Notes: a model not told the origin generated them from the letters alone. 64,000 nucleotides of DNA from Candidatus Denitrolinea symbiosum (GCA_017312345.1 BLAA01000001.1:744001-808000); one strand, 5' to 3'. Shown: positions 32,753-40,521, counted from the first letter of the stretch. Program-made: numbers and translations.

Positions 32753-32767
32753 GGTATAGAAATTATA
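32747..32767 (-). promoter_or_regulatory. Original brnTA promoter and palindromic operator
   Basis: GGTATA/TATACC palindrome overlaps a TATAAT -10 box (32767-32762) and ends 1 nt from the brnT ATG: a leaderless, autoregulated promoter. The IS now separates it from brnA. Confidence 0.7.
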
Positions 32768-32775
32768 CCAAAATT

Positions 32776-33444
32776 CTACCTGAAAATCGGGAGCCTCGCG
32801 CCCGTCACCTTTGCGGCCTCCTCGGAGCAGAGGTACTCCATCGCGGCGACGATCTCCTTGGGCGAAGTCCCCTTGCCCGTCCCTTTCACGTCAATGGACT
32901 TGACCTGGATGACGTTGGCGGTCACGCCGCTCTCGCGCAGTTCTTCGGCGAGGGTGAGGACGAGCGTCTCCTGCGCGGACTTGGCGGCGGCGTACGCGCT
33001 CATCTTTGCGACGGGGGCGTTGGCGAGCGGCGAGGAGACGACGATCACGCGTCCGCCCGAAGCGAGGAGCGGGGCGAAAGCCTGGAAGAGGTGGACGGTC
33101 GTCCAGGCGTGCTGGTTGAACATGAAGGCGAAATCGTCCACGGAGGTTTCGAGGATGGTCTTGCCGCCCGTCCAGCCGCCGACGAGGTGGATCAGGATGT
33201 GGACTGCGCCGAATTGGGCCGCGACCGCCTCGGCCGCGGCGCGCAGCGACTGCGCGTCGAGCAGGTCCACGCCTCGGGCGAGGATCCGCTCGGAGGGCAG
33301 GTTCAGGTCGCGGGCGAGGGAGTCCACCTCCGCCTGGTCGCGCGAGAGCAGGACGATGGAATCGCCGCGCGCGGCGAACGTCTGCGCGGCGAGTTTTCCG
33401 AGGACGCCAGTCGCGCCCGTGATGACGACGACGCGGCTATCCAT
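32776..33444 (-). CDS. Short-chain dehydrogenase/reductase
   Basis: A 222-residue SDR. The cofactor motif TGATGVLG lies at residues 9-16, and the catalytic YAAAK at about 150-154 with a preceding Ser pair in IVVSSPLA (about 137). Length is at the short end of classical SDRs. It overlaps the ribA stop by 8 nt, so it is translated with the riboflavin genes. Substrate unknown; context does not require a riboflavin role. Confidence 0.88.
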   Translation of the reverse strand: MDSRVVVITGATGVLGKLAAQTFAARGDSIVLLSRDQAEVDSLARDLNLPSERILARGVDLLDAQSLRAAAEAVAAQFGAVHILIHLVGGWTGGKTILETSVDDFAFMFNQHAWTTVHLFQAFAPLLASGGRVIVVSSPLANAPVAKMSAYAAAKSAQETLVLTLAEELRESGVTANVIQVKSIDVKGTGKGTSPKEIVAAMEYLCSEEAAKVTGARLPIFR

Positions 33445-34195
33445 GGGCCGCCTCCACAGGTTCGGGCATGCCCTCGATGAAGGGTTCGTCGCTCTGCTCT
33501 TGCAGGTGTTTGTGCGCGGGGAATTTCATCAGGTGGCCGGACTTGGCGGCCTTGGTTTCGAGATAGAAGAGGTTGTACTCATTCGGCTCCATGACGTGCG
33601 GGATGCGGTCGGTGACTTTGATGCCGTAGTCGGTGAGTTGTTTGATCTTCTTCGGGTTGTTGGTGATGAGCCGCGTCGAGTTGACTTTGAGCGACATGAG
33701 CATGTGCGCGGCGACGGCGTAATCGCGTTCGTCGTCGCGGAAGCCGAGGGCGAGGTTGGCCTGCACTGTGTCGAGGCCGGCGTCCTGCAAACTGTAGGCG
33801 CGGATCTTGTTGGTGAGGCCGATGCCGCGTCCCTCCTGCCGCATGTACAGCACCATGCCGCGCTCCATCTTGCCGATCATCTTCAGCGCGGACTCCAACT
33901 GGTCGCGGCAATCGCAGCGCAGCGAGCCGAGCGCGTCGCCCGTGAGACATTCCGAGTGCAGGCGCACAGGCACGTCGCTCGCGCCGATCACGTCGCCGTG
34001 CGTGATGGCGACATGTTCCTTGCCGTCGCGGTTATTTTCGAAGGCGATGATGTGGAAGTTGCCGAAGCGCGAGGGCAGTTCGGCCAGCGCGACGATGCGC
34101 ACGCAAACCTTGTCGGGACCGATGCCCTCGCATTCGTGGTCGGGATCGTCCCGTAATAATTGTTCCACTTTTTCGTGCATTGAAATGACAGACAT
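33437..34195 (-). CDS. ribA: GTP cyclohydrolase II
   Basis: A 252-residue GTP cyclohydrolase II, which opens GTP to 2,5-diamino-6-ribosylamino-pyrimidinone phosphate, the first step of riboflavin synthesis. The zinc site is SECLTGDALGSLRCDCRDQL (three Cys, about residues 81-100), and the conserved RQEGRGIGLTNK lies near 120. A stand-alone enzyme with no RibB (DHBP synthase) fusion; about 30 extra residues at the N-terminus and 20 at the C-terminus. It lies between the RibD-type reductase gene and the SDR gene. Confidence 0.95.
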   Translation of the reverse strand: MSVISMHEKVEQLLRDDPDHECEGIGPDKVCVRIVALAELPSRFGNFHIIAFENNRDGKEHVAITHGDVIGASDVPVRLHSECLTGDALGSLRCDCRDQLESALKMIGKMERGMVLYMRQEGRGIGLTNKIRAYSLQDAGLDTVQANLALGFRDDERDYAVAAHMLMSLKVNSTRLITNNPKKIKQLTDYGIKVTDRIPHVMEPNEYNLFYLETKAAKSGHLMKFPAHKHLQEQSDEPFIEGMPEPVEAAHG

Positions 34196-34231
34196 GTTTA
34201 CCTCATTAATGTTATGTCGCGCAACCTGGCG

Positions 34232-34924
34232 TCAGAGAACGCCCGTTGCGCGCGCGTATTTTAATACAACTCCGCCGTCCGCATGGATCTCGCTCTCGAC
34301 GAGTTTCAGCGGGATGGCTTCGCCTCGCGCCAAGCCGACGCCGTCCGCGAGCGTGGGAGCGGATTCGCCCCCGAAGATCATCGGCGCGACGTAGATCGTC
34401 AACTCGTCCACGAGACCGAGGCGGAGCAACTCGAAGTTGAGCGTCCCGCCGCCCTCGACCATCAGGCGTTCGACGCCCAGTCCGCGCAGGACGCGGAGGG
34501 CTTCGACCAGGTCCACGCGCGGCGCGGCGTGGACGTATACTTCGACGCCGCGTAAACGCAGGGATTCGACCCGCGCTTTAGATGTCCGCTCGGCGGCGAA
34601 TATTACGACGCGCGCCGCGCCGAAATTGACGAAATCGCCGTCGGGAAGTTCGTCCGCGTTGGTGACGATTCCCACCTTCATGGGATTCGGACTCAGCCCG
34701 CGCGCGGCCCTCTCGGCGCGCAGCGCTTCGCTCTTGACCGTCAGCCTGGGATCTTCTTCGAGGAGCGTTTTCCCGCCGACCATCACCGCGTCCGCCCCAG
34801 CGCGCAGACGGTCCACGCGCGCTTTATCCCGCGCGGAGGAGATCGTCGCCCCGCGGCGTTCGCAGGTGTCTATTTTGCCGTCGGCGGTCACGGCCGCGTT
34901 GATGAAAACAAAGGGTCGATTCAT
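34232..34924 (-). CDS. RibD C-terminal-type reductase
   Basis: A 230-residue protein equivalent to the reductase half of RibD (5-amino-6-(5-phosphoribosylamino)uracil reductase). Visible features are FVFINAAVTADGKID at the N-terminus, RAGADAVMVGGKTLLEEDPRLTV (about 40-62), and the NADPH-binding GVERLMVEGGGTLNFELLRLGLVDELTIYVAP (about 150-180). No deaminase domain is attached, so that step needs another protein. It lies 36 nt upstream of ribA in the same direction, strongly suggesting a riboflavin operon. Confidence 0.9.
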   Translation of the reverse strand: MNRPFVFINAAVTADGKIDTCERRGATISSARDKARVDRLRAGADAVMVGGKTLLEEDPRLTVKSEALRAERAARGLSPNPMKVGIVTNADELPDGDFVNFGAARVVIFAAERTSKARVESLRLRGVEVYVHAAPRVDLVEALRVLRGLGVERLMVEGGGTLNFELLRLGLVDELTIYVAPMIFGGESAPTLADGVGLARGEAIPLKLVESEIHADGGVVLKYARATGVL

Positions 34925-34933
34925 AAATCCAAT

Positions 34934-35076
34934 CGTAGGGGTGGACCTACGTGTCCACCCGCCTGGGCAGACACGAGGGCAGACACGAGGGCAGACACGA
35001 GGGCAGACGCGAGGGCAGACGCGAGGGCAGACACATAGGTCTGCCCCAACTGCCCAAACTGCCCAAACTGCCCCAA
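34934..35076. repeat. 12-mer array GGGCAGACACGA between stem-loops
   Basis: A GGGTGGAC/GTCCACCC palindrome (34940-34960), seven 12-mers GGGCAGACACGA (or GCGA), a GGGCAGAC/GTCTGCCC stem-loop (35029-35046), then three 9-mers AACTGCCCA. The stem-loop is shared with the 16-mer array at 3001-3168. Confidence 0.85.
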
Positions 35077-35083
35077 CGAGATA

Positions 35084-35854
35084 TTACCCGATCTTCACCG
35101 ACCGCATCGAGATCGAGCCGCCGATCACCTTGTCCGCAAAGAAGGAGATCGGATCCGATTCGTCGCGCAAGGCAAGGGAGTAGAGCAGCGGGACGTAATG
35201 CTCCGCGCTGTTGATGGCGAGCGCCGCGGCCTGGCCGCCCCTCTCGAAGTGGACGATGGGATCGTGGTCGTTCTGCTCGATCCAATTTTTGACGCGCTGG
35301 TCGAATTCCACCGCCCAGTCGTAGGCTGAGTCTTCCAAACGGGCGAGGCGCAGGTTGTGGACGATGTTGCCGCTGCCGATGACCAGCACGCCGTCCTCGC
35401 GCAGTTCTTTTAATTGACTCGCGATCTCGTAGTGTTTCTCAGGGGCGATGGCCGCGTCGAGGGACATCTGGACGACGGGGACGTTCGCTTCGGGGAACAT
35501 GCGCCGCAGCGCGGACCACGTCCCGTGGTCGAGTCCCCATTCGAAGTCGTCGCGCACCTCGGTAGTCTTGATGATGCGGCGGATCTGTCCCGCCAGGTCG
35601 GGCGCGCCTGGCGCGTCGTAGCGGACCTCGTACAGTTCGGGCGGGAAGCCGTACATGTCGTGGATCGTGCGCGGTCGCTCCATCGCGGTGACCAGCGTCC
35701 CGCGCGTGACCCAGTGCGCCGAAACGCAGAGGATGGCGCGCGGATGGGGCAGTTTTCGGCCCTCCTCGATCCATGCTTTGGAAAAGTCGTTCTCTTCGAT
35801 GGCGTTCATCGGGTTGCCGTGACCGACGAACAGGACGGACATTTTGGTTGCCAT
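35084..35854 (-). CDS. Extradiol ring-cleavage dioxygenase (DODA/YgiD-type)
   Basis: A 256-residue class III (LigB-like) extradiol dioxygenase resembling 4,5-DOPA dioxygenase. The metal ligands are suggested by VGHGNPMNAI (His about residue 11), CVSAHWVTRG (His about 47), and the C-terminal FERGGQAAALAINSAEHYVPLLYSL (His about 217). HGTWSALRRMFPEANVPVVQMSLD is a further family signature. Opens catecholic rings; the physiological substrate is not evident. Confidence 0.9.
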   Translation of the reverse strand: MATKMSVLFVGHGNPMNAIEENDFSKAWIEEGRKLPHPRAILCVSAHWVTRGTLVTAMERPRTIHDMYGFPPELYEVRYDAPGAPDLAGQIRRIIKTTEVRDDFEWGLDHGTWSALRRMFPEANVPVVQMSLDAAIAPEKHYEIASQLKELREDGVLVIGSGNIVHNLRLARLEDSAYDWAVEFDQRVKNWIEQNDHDPIVHFERGGQAAALAINSAEHYVPLLYSLALRDESDPISFFADKVIGGSISMRSVKIG

Positions 35855-35916
35855 AATAAAGTTCCTTTGCTCGTGAGTTCCGCAAATTGGACGGAGTTAC
35901 TCCGATTTTTCTTTCC

Positions 35917-36118
35917 CCTTTTCTCTACCGTACATGGCAGGAATCGTTGGGCTTTTTTTATCGCGAATGGCGCGAATAACGCGAATTTCTCGGCTGAAAA
36001 AACAAAATTTCGCGGCACACCTGTCCTTGCGGGCGGCGCAAGGGTTCGCCCACACTTGCGCCTGGCGCAAGTGCAGGTGTTCGCGGCATTCGCGATGGGG
36101 CTTGTACGGTAGAGAATT
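35917..36118. repeat. Nested foldback element, about 200 bp
   Basis: Outermost arms TTCTCTACCGTACA (35921) and TGTACGGTAGAGAA (36103-36116). Next, 9-mers GCGAATGGC/GCGAATAAC face GCATTCGCGAT; next, CACACCTG faces CAGGTGT; at the centre ACTTGCGCC/GGCGCAAGT. Four nested inverted repeats. Confidence 0.8.
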
Positions 36119-36139
36119 CCCCTTTGCAATTATTTCTTA

Positions 36140-36210
36140 AGTACACAGATTACACAGATTGCACAGAAAAGTCAAAAAATCCGTGTTTGTCCGTGCAATC
36201 CATGTCTCCA
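36140..36210. repeat. Nonamer foldback element (ACACAGATT type)
   Basis: ACACAGATT ACACAGATT GCACAGAAA faces a right arm whose complement reads ACATGGATTGCACGGACAAACACGG. With the nested element it fills the 405-base gap 35855-36259; nothing else is seen there. Confidence 0.8.
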
Positions 36211-36259
36211 AAGAATGAAAACGTGATTGATGAAACGCTCTCTTAAACGAGACTCCGAA

Positions 36260-37831
36260 TCAGCGCTGGGTTTGGAAATACGCCGCGATCAGATCGGAGA
36301 TGTCCTTCGACGTGTGCAGGCGGAGGATGCGGAAGAAATCGTCCGCGGTGGCGCGGCGGTGAGACATCTGCCCCGCGTAATCCTTGATAAACGCGTAAAA
36401 AGCCTGGTCGCCGATGCGCGTCCGCAGGTCTTCGAGGAAGAGCGCGCCGTTGCGATAGACTCCGTTGACGTAGGAGTCGAAGGAAGCGGGCTGGTAGATC
36501 GTCATGTCCACGTAGCCGTACGGCTTGAAGTAATTGACGCGCCATTGCCACCACCAATTTACGATTCCTGGATTGGTGTATTCAAAGAAGATGCGCTCGC
36601 TGTAAACCGACAGCGCCTCGTCGAGCCAGGGTTCCATCGCCTGGTCGCTGCCGACGAGTCCGAACCACCAGTTGTGCGTCATCTCGTGCATCCCCAGCAC
36701 CACCAGATCGTTCTGCGACGTCCCGTCGTAGTCGGCGTAAAACGCGCTGCTCAAAAACGCCAGGCCGTCGTACTCCTGTCCGTCGTTGTAGTCCGACTCG
36801 ATCACATTGATGACGGGATAGGGGTACGGCGCGAAGAGCGGATCGAACAGACCGACTACCTGCGTGGCGAGGTAGGATAGCTTCGCCCCCGCGTTTTCGT
36901 GTCCCGCGAAATAATACGAACGCGTCGTCACCGACCTGACAGCGGATTCGGTCACGAGGTAGTCACGGCTCATCGAGAGGGCGAACGTGCGCGCGCCGTC
37001 GAGACGGTACCGCGTCCACTCGCCGTTGGACTCGGCCAGCGCGGGCGCGGCCACGACGGGCGCGGAGGCCGCGTCCGTGAAGCGGAGGTTCACTTCGAAA
37101 TCCGACGAGTCATAGACGAGGTGCTCGCCCCACGGCATGAAGTCGTGCAGGACCCATCCGCTGGCCGCGTCGTACGGGACGACGAAGGGATACCAGTCCG
37201 TGAGGTTAGTCTGGTAGGAAAGCCAGCCGAAGGTGTTGCCCTTCTGCTTGACGGGGACGTTGAGTTCATATTGGATGACGAGGTTGGCCTGTCCATTGGG
37301 CGGGAGAGGCGGGGAGAGCGGGATCGTCAGGCGGTGCGCCGCGAGCGCGTAATTGGTCACTGGCGCGCCGTTGACGGAAATGGAAGCGAGAAGGAACGCG
37401 TTGTTGTACAGCATCGGCTCGACGGCGAGGACGAGTTCGTTCAACGTGACGCCCGTCTGATTCGGATAGGAGATGCCCTCGTCCACGGAGACGTGATGGT
37501 TGTCGTAGTCAACGGTGGCGTAGAGGACGTAAAACGGACGCGTGAGCGAGGAGGCGGGCTGCGGGGTGACGAGCGGCTCACGCGTCGGGACGAAGGGAGT
37601 CGCCGTCGGCGCGGGCGGAGGCGTCTCGGAGGGTGGAATCGGCTCGGTCGCAGTGGCCGCTTCGAGCGGAGTCGGAATCGCCGCGTTCGGGTCGCGCGTC
37701 ACGATGATGAACGGGGCGCTGTACGGCGCGGTGGGAGTCGCGGGGGAGGCGGAAGTCGAACAGGCGGAAAGCAGGAGGCAGAAGGCGGAGAGCAGAAGGC
37801 GCGGGGCGCGTGCGCGTTGACTTGTGTGCAT
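36260..37831 (-). CDS. M1-like metallopeptidase lipoprotein (downstream copy)
   Basis: A 523-residue lipoprotein with lipobox LLLSAC (Cys about 24) and a Pro/Thr spacer of about 60 residues. The peptidase core has the gluzincin motif HEMTHNWWFGLVG and the third ligand Glu 18-20 residues later in WLDEALSVYSE (about residues 376-405). An M1-type beta-domain precedes it. The usual GAMEN motif is replaced by EYDGLAFLSSAFY. It is 38% or so alike by eye to its neighbour (37838-39427; not measured) with the same layout. Probably an exported aminopeptidase. The signal peptide is encoded by a heptamer tract. Confidence 0.85.
   Translation of the reverse strand: MHTSQRARAPRLLLSAFCLLLSACSTSASPATPTAPYSAPFIIVTRDPNAAIPTPLEAATATEPIPPSETPPPAPTATPFVPTREPLVTPQPASSLTRPFYVLYATVDYDNHHVSVDEGISYPNQTGVTLNELVLAVEPMLYNNAFLLASISVNGAPVTNYALAAHRLTIPLSPPLPPNGQANLVIQYELNVPVKQKGNTFGWLSYQTNLTDWYPFVVPYDAASGWVLHDFMPWGEHLVYDSSDFEVNLRFTDAASAPVVAAPALAESNGEWTRYRLDGARTFALSMSRDYLVTESAVRSVTTRSYYFAGHENAGAKLSYLATQVVGLFDPLFAPYPYPVINVIESDYNDGQEYDGLAFLSSAFYADYDGTSQNDLVVLGMHEMTHNWWFGLVGSDQAMEPWLDEALSVYSERIFFEYTNPGIVNWWWQWRVNYFKPYGYVDMTIYQPASFDSYVNGVYRNGALFLEDLRTRIGDQAFYAFIKDYAGQMSHRRATADDFFRILRLHTSKDISDLIAAYFQTQR
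37745..37812 (-). repeat. Heptamer tract GCAGAAG/GCGGAAA encoding a signal peptide
   Basis: GCGGAAA, GCAGGAG, GCAGAAG, GCGGAGA, GCAGAAG in plus orientation. Translated on the minus strand as RLLLSAFCLLLSAC, the hydrophobic core and lipobox. Confidence 0.85.
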
Positions 37832-37837
37832 GTTTGC

Positions 37838-39427
37838 TCAATGCGGATTTTGGAAGTATTGCGCGATCAGGTCGGAGAGGTCCGCGCTGGTGTGTGCGCG
37901 CAGGATGCGGAAGAAGTCGTCGGTGGTCGCGATCTTGCCGCGCATCTGCGCGAGGTAGTCCTGTAGGAAGGCGAAGAAGGCCTCGTCGCGGATGCGCGCG
38001 CGGAGGTCCTGCAAAAAGTGCGCGCCGTTGAGATAGACTTTGTTCCAGTATGGACGCTGGCCCTCGCCCTCGTAAATGCGCGCGTCCACCTGGTTGAGCG
38101 GCTTGTACGGGTCGAAGCGATAAATCCACCACCAGTCCTTGAGCGCGTCGGGCTGGACGGTTTCATAATAGACGATCTCGCTGTACGTGGCGAGCGCCTC
38201 GTCGAGCCACGGCTCAAATCCCTGATCGTTGCCGACCTGCTCGAACCACCACTGATGCGCGGTCTCATGGACGGACACCGCCGTGAGATGATTCTTCAAC
38301 GTGCCGTCGTAATTATTGTAAATGCCCTTGCTGTGATAATACAGCGCGGAATATTCCATCCCGTCGTTGAAGTCGCCCTGCACGACCGAAAGCGTCTTGT
38401 GGATGTACGGCCCGAAGCGCTGACTGTAAATCTCGAACGACTGCGCGGTGGCGTTCAGGACGGCGGCCGCGGCGGTCTCGTAGGGCGGGAAATAATAGCT
38501 GTAGATGACGACGTCGCCGACGGTCTTCGTCAGGACGCGGTACTCGGGCGCGAACGACAGGGCGAAGTTCCGCCCCGCTTCCAACCTGAACCTTCGGCTG
38601 GCCGCGCCGTCCGACGCGACCTCCTCCCCGCTCGCCGCGATCACGGGATTCGACCCATCGGTGAACTCGACGCGCACGTCGAAGTCCGCCGCCTCGAAGG
38701 TGAGATGCTCGCCGTAATACCAGGGATTGTGCAATACCCAGCCCTTGCCCGTCACGTACGGGACGATGAACGGATACCAGTCCACGAGGTTGACCTGCTG
38801 CGCGGTGTAGCCGTAGATCTGCGAGCAGAGACTGGTCTCGTCGCTGAAATTGCCGACGACGGGCAGGACGAGTCCAAAGTTGATCTGAATCGTCGCCTGT
38901 CCGTTGGGCGGAAGCGGCTGCGGGAGCGGGACTTCCAAACGATGGCGGATGTACGCCTGAACGTTTTGGTAGTCGAAGACGTAATCGGAAATCGGCGATT
39001 GGTTGATTGAAACGCTGTTGAGCGTAAAACTCTGAGAGCAGGTCGCTTCGACGCCGAAGACGAGACTGGTCAACGTGTCCGCGCTGTTGTTGGTGTAGAC
39101 GATGGTCTCGTCCACGATGGCGGTCTTGTTGGCGTAGTTGAACTGCACGTCCAATGTATATTGCGGGCGCGCGGCTTGCGGCGGGGGAGTCGCGGTGGGT
39201 GTGGAGGGGACGGGAGAGGAAATGACGGGTGGCGGAGTGACGGGTGACGAGGCGACGGGTGGCGGAGTGATGGGTGGCGCGGGGGAGGGAGAGCAGGCCG
39301 CGAGCAGGAGGCAGAAGGCGAAAAGCAGGAGGCGAGAAGCAGAGGGCGGAAGGCGGAAGGCGGAAGGCAGAAGATGGAAGGCAGAAGGCAGAAGACGGGC
39401 GGCGGAAGGCGGATTGCGTTTGAGCAT
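37838..39427 (-). CDS. M1-like metallopeptidase lipoprotein (upstream copy)
   Basis: A 529-residue paralogue of the gene 6 nt downstream. The gluzincin motif is VHETAHQWWFEQVG with Glu in WLDEALATYSE. The N-terminal 78 residues are almost wholly repeat-derived: a 7-residue-periodic signal peptide (LLPSAFH, LLPSAFR, LPPSASR, LLLFAFC) ending in lipobox LLLAAC, then a Pro-rich spacer with SPVTPPPV repeats. Same operon as the downstream copy; a tandem duplication is likely. The cell-surface location is inferred from the lipobox. Confidence 0.85.
   Translation of the reverse strand: MLKRNPPSAARLLPSAFHLLPSAFRLPPSASRLLLFAFCLLLAACSPSPAPPITPPPVASSPVTPPPVISSPVPSTPTATPPPQAARPQYTLDVQFNYANKTAIVDETIVYTNNSADTLTSLVFGVEATCSQSFTLNSVSINQSPISDYVFDYQNVQAYIRHRLEVPLPQPLPPNGQATIQINFGLVLPVVGNFSDETSLCSQIYGYTAQQVNLVDWYPFIVPYVTGKGWVLHNPWYYGEHLTFEAADFDVRVEFTDGSNPVIAASGEEVASDGAASRRFRLEAGRNFALSFAPEYRVLTKTVGDVVIYSYYFPPYETAAAAVLNATAQSFEIYSQRFGPYIHKTLSVVQGDFNDGMEYSALYYHSKGIYNNYDGTLKNHLTAVSVHETAHQWWFEQVGNDQGFEPWLDEALATYSEIVYYETVQPDALKDWWWIYRFDPYKPLNQVDARIYEGEGQRPYWNKVYLNGAHFLQDLRARIRDEAFFAFLQDYLAQMRGKIATTDDFFRILRAHTSADLSDLIAQYFQNPH
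39195..39410 (-). repeat. Long heptamer region encoding signal peptide and linker
   Basis: 39195-39275: GTGACGG/GTGGCGG units with 15-base super-period (Pro-rich linker). 39300-39410: about fifteen GCAGAAG/GCGGAAG 7-mers (signal peptide). Confidence 0.85.
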
Positions 39428-39550
39428 GGGGATATTTTACCTGTTTCGGGGAAAGAAGGCTAAAGGGCAAATCTTTTTCGGTTTGGTTATGCTATACTTT
39501 TACCCGAGAAACAGGAGACTTGCCAATGACCACAACCCAGGCAGGTCTCA

Positions 39551-39625
39551 AACTCCGACCAGCGGATATTAAACGGCCACCTGCGCCGACCGCAGGTCGG
39601 TGTAAGCGGATTCCCATCCGCTGGT
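39551..39625. repeat. Foldback CCAGCGGAT (copy 1)
   Basis: ACCAGCGGATATTAA faces AAGCGGATTCCCATCCGCTGGT. A second CCAGCGGAT foldback lies at 40338-40409. Confidence 0.75.
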
Positions 39626-39632
39626 TACCCAG

Positions 39633-39682
39633 CCATCCTTCCATCAAGCAAATCAAGGCACAGACAATGCGCGACCCAGCCT
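39633..39682 (+). repeat. 50-bp direct repeat, copy 1
   Basis: Begins CCATCCTTCCATCAAGCAAA and ends GCGCGACCCAGCCT; one mismatch to 40417-40466. Confidence 0.9.
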
Positions 39683-39760
39683 ACCTCCTCGCAGAAAAGA
39701 AAATCGAGGAAGCAGTAACTCGATTGGCGGTAAAATACCAGCAACAGAAGGAGCAACTCA

Positions 39761-39967
39761 ATGACCACAGCCCAAGCCACCGCAGAAGTGTTTTGGACGG
39801 CTTTCAAAGTTCTTCCCGCCGAAGAAAAACGCGCCGTGTTGCAATATATCATTCTCGACGAAAATCTTCGCCGCGACCTGATGGACAAGTCCATCATTGA
39901 AGAGCGCCGCAAAGAACCTGGACGTCCTTTGCGTGAGTACTTGAAGGAAAAGGCGAAGAAGCAATGA
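39761..39967 (+). CDS. RelB/DUF-type antitoxin
   Basis: A 68-residue acidic/basic helical protein, MTTAQATAEVFWTAFKVLP then EEKRAVLQYIILDENLRRDLMDKSIIEERRKEPGR, the usual shape of a small antitoxin that pairs with a RelE-type toxin. ATG 39761 is preceded by AGAAGGAGCAACTCA. It overlaps the toxin start by 4 nt. Confidence 0.7.
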   Translation: MTTAQATAEVFWTAFKVLPAEEKRAVLQYIILDENLRRDLMDKSIIEERRKEPGRPLREYLKEKAKKQ

Positions 39968-40217
39968 CCTATCAGGTCATCCTCCAACGTCCCGCCGAGA
40001 AAGAATTGGACGCGCTCGAAGCGTCCGTTCACAAGCGCATTGTGACGCGTTTGCTGGCGCTGGAGGAGAATCCCCGTCCAACGGGAGTGAAGAAACTACA
40101 AGGACAGGAAAGTTATCGTTTGCGCGTGGGGACTATCGAGTTTTGTACACCATTGACGACAAAACAAAAAAAGTATTCATCATGGCGATTGGACATCGCC
40201 GCGAAGTGTATCGTTGA
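39964..40217 (+). pseudogene. RelE-family toxin with a 1-base deletion
   Basis: The N-terminal part MTYQVILQRPAEKELDALEASVHKRIVTRLLALEENPRP then KLQGQESYRLRVG is RelE-type. At the G4 run 40128-40131 one G is missing: adding it restores GDYRVLYTIDDKTKKVFIMA followed by IGHRREVYR and a stop at 40217, which is exactly the family's C-terminus including the catalytic Arg/His/Tyr region. As written, the frame continues to 40344 with unrelated residues. True mutation (toxin inactivated) or homopolymer error. Confidence 0.85.
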
Positions 40218-40231
40218 AATTATGAACGCCA

Positions 40232-40305
40232 ACCATCCACGAATTCAGACCACGAATACCCGAACGCGCGCCGTCCCCATTCGAGTATTCGTTTCCCCAT
40301 TCGTG
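40232..40305. repeat. Foldback CCACGAAT element
   Basis: CCACGAATTCAGACCACGAA faces a right arm whose complement reads CCACGAATGGGGAAACGAAT. Confidence 0.75.
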
Positions 40306-40337
40306 GACGGTCTTCTCCCCACCAAACCGACCAGCGG

Positions 40338-40409
40338 ATTTTAAGCGGATAAACGGATTCCCCCGCCCGCCGATTCCTCCATCCGCTAATCCGCTCCCCA
40401 TCCGCTGGT
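40338..40409. repeat. Foldback CCAGCGGAT (copy 2)
   Basis: CCAGCGGATTTTAAGCGGAT faces a right arm whose complement reads CCAGCGGATGGGGAGCGGAT. It precedes direct-repeat copy 2, as copy 1 precedes its own. With the CCACGAAT foldback it accounts for the 304-base gap 40218-40521. Confidence 0.8.
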
Positions 40410-40416
40410 CGCCCTC

Positions 40417-40466
40417 CCATCCTTCCATCAAGCAAATCAAGGTACAGACAATGCGCGACCCAGCCT
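40417..40466 (+). repeat. 50-bp direct repeat, copy 2
   Basis: Same 50 bp as 39633-39682, 784 bases downstream; similarity extends weakly for about 20 bases more (GCAGAAAAGAA). Confidence 0.9.
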
Positions 40467-40521
40467 GTCTCGAAGCAGAAAAGAATATGCTATACTGTCG
40501 CTTGCAGCAAGGAGTTTTTTT

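Larger units (their letters stand above)
39428..39760 (+). other. Leader region of the relBE-like module
   Basis: This 333-base stretch holds a TATACT -10-like box near 39492, an ATGACCACAACCCAGGCAGG start-like sequence at 39526 resembling the relB start at 39761, the foldback, and the first 50-bp direct repeat. No convincing separate gene. Confidence 0.5.

Noticed and set aside
34967..35040. CRISPR array
   Set aside because: 12-base units without spacers.
39520..39900. 126-codon plus-strand frame before relB
   Set aside because: Runs through the foldback, the direct repeat and into relB in another frame; treated as leader sequence.
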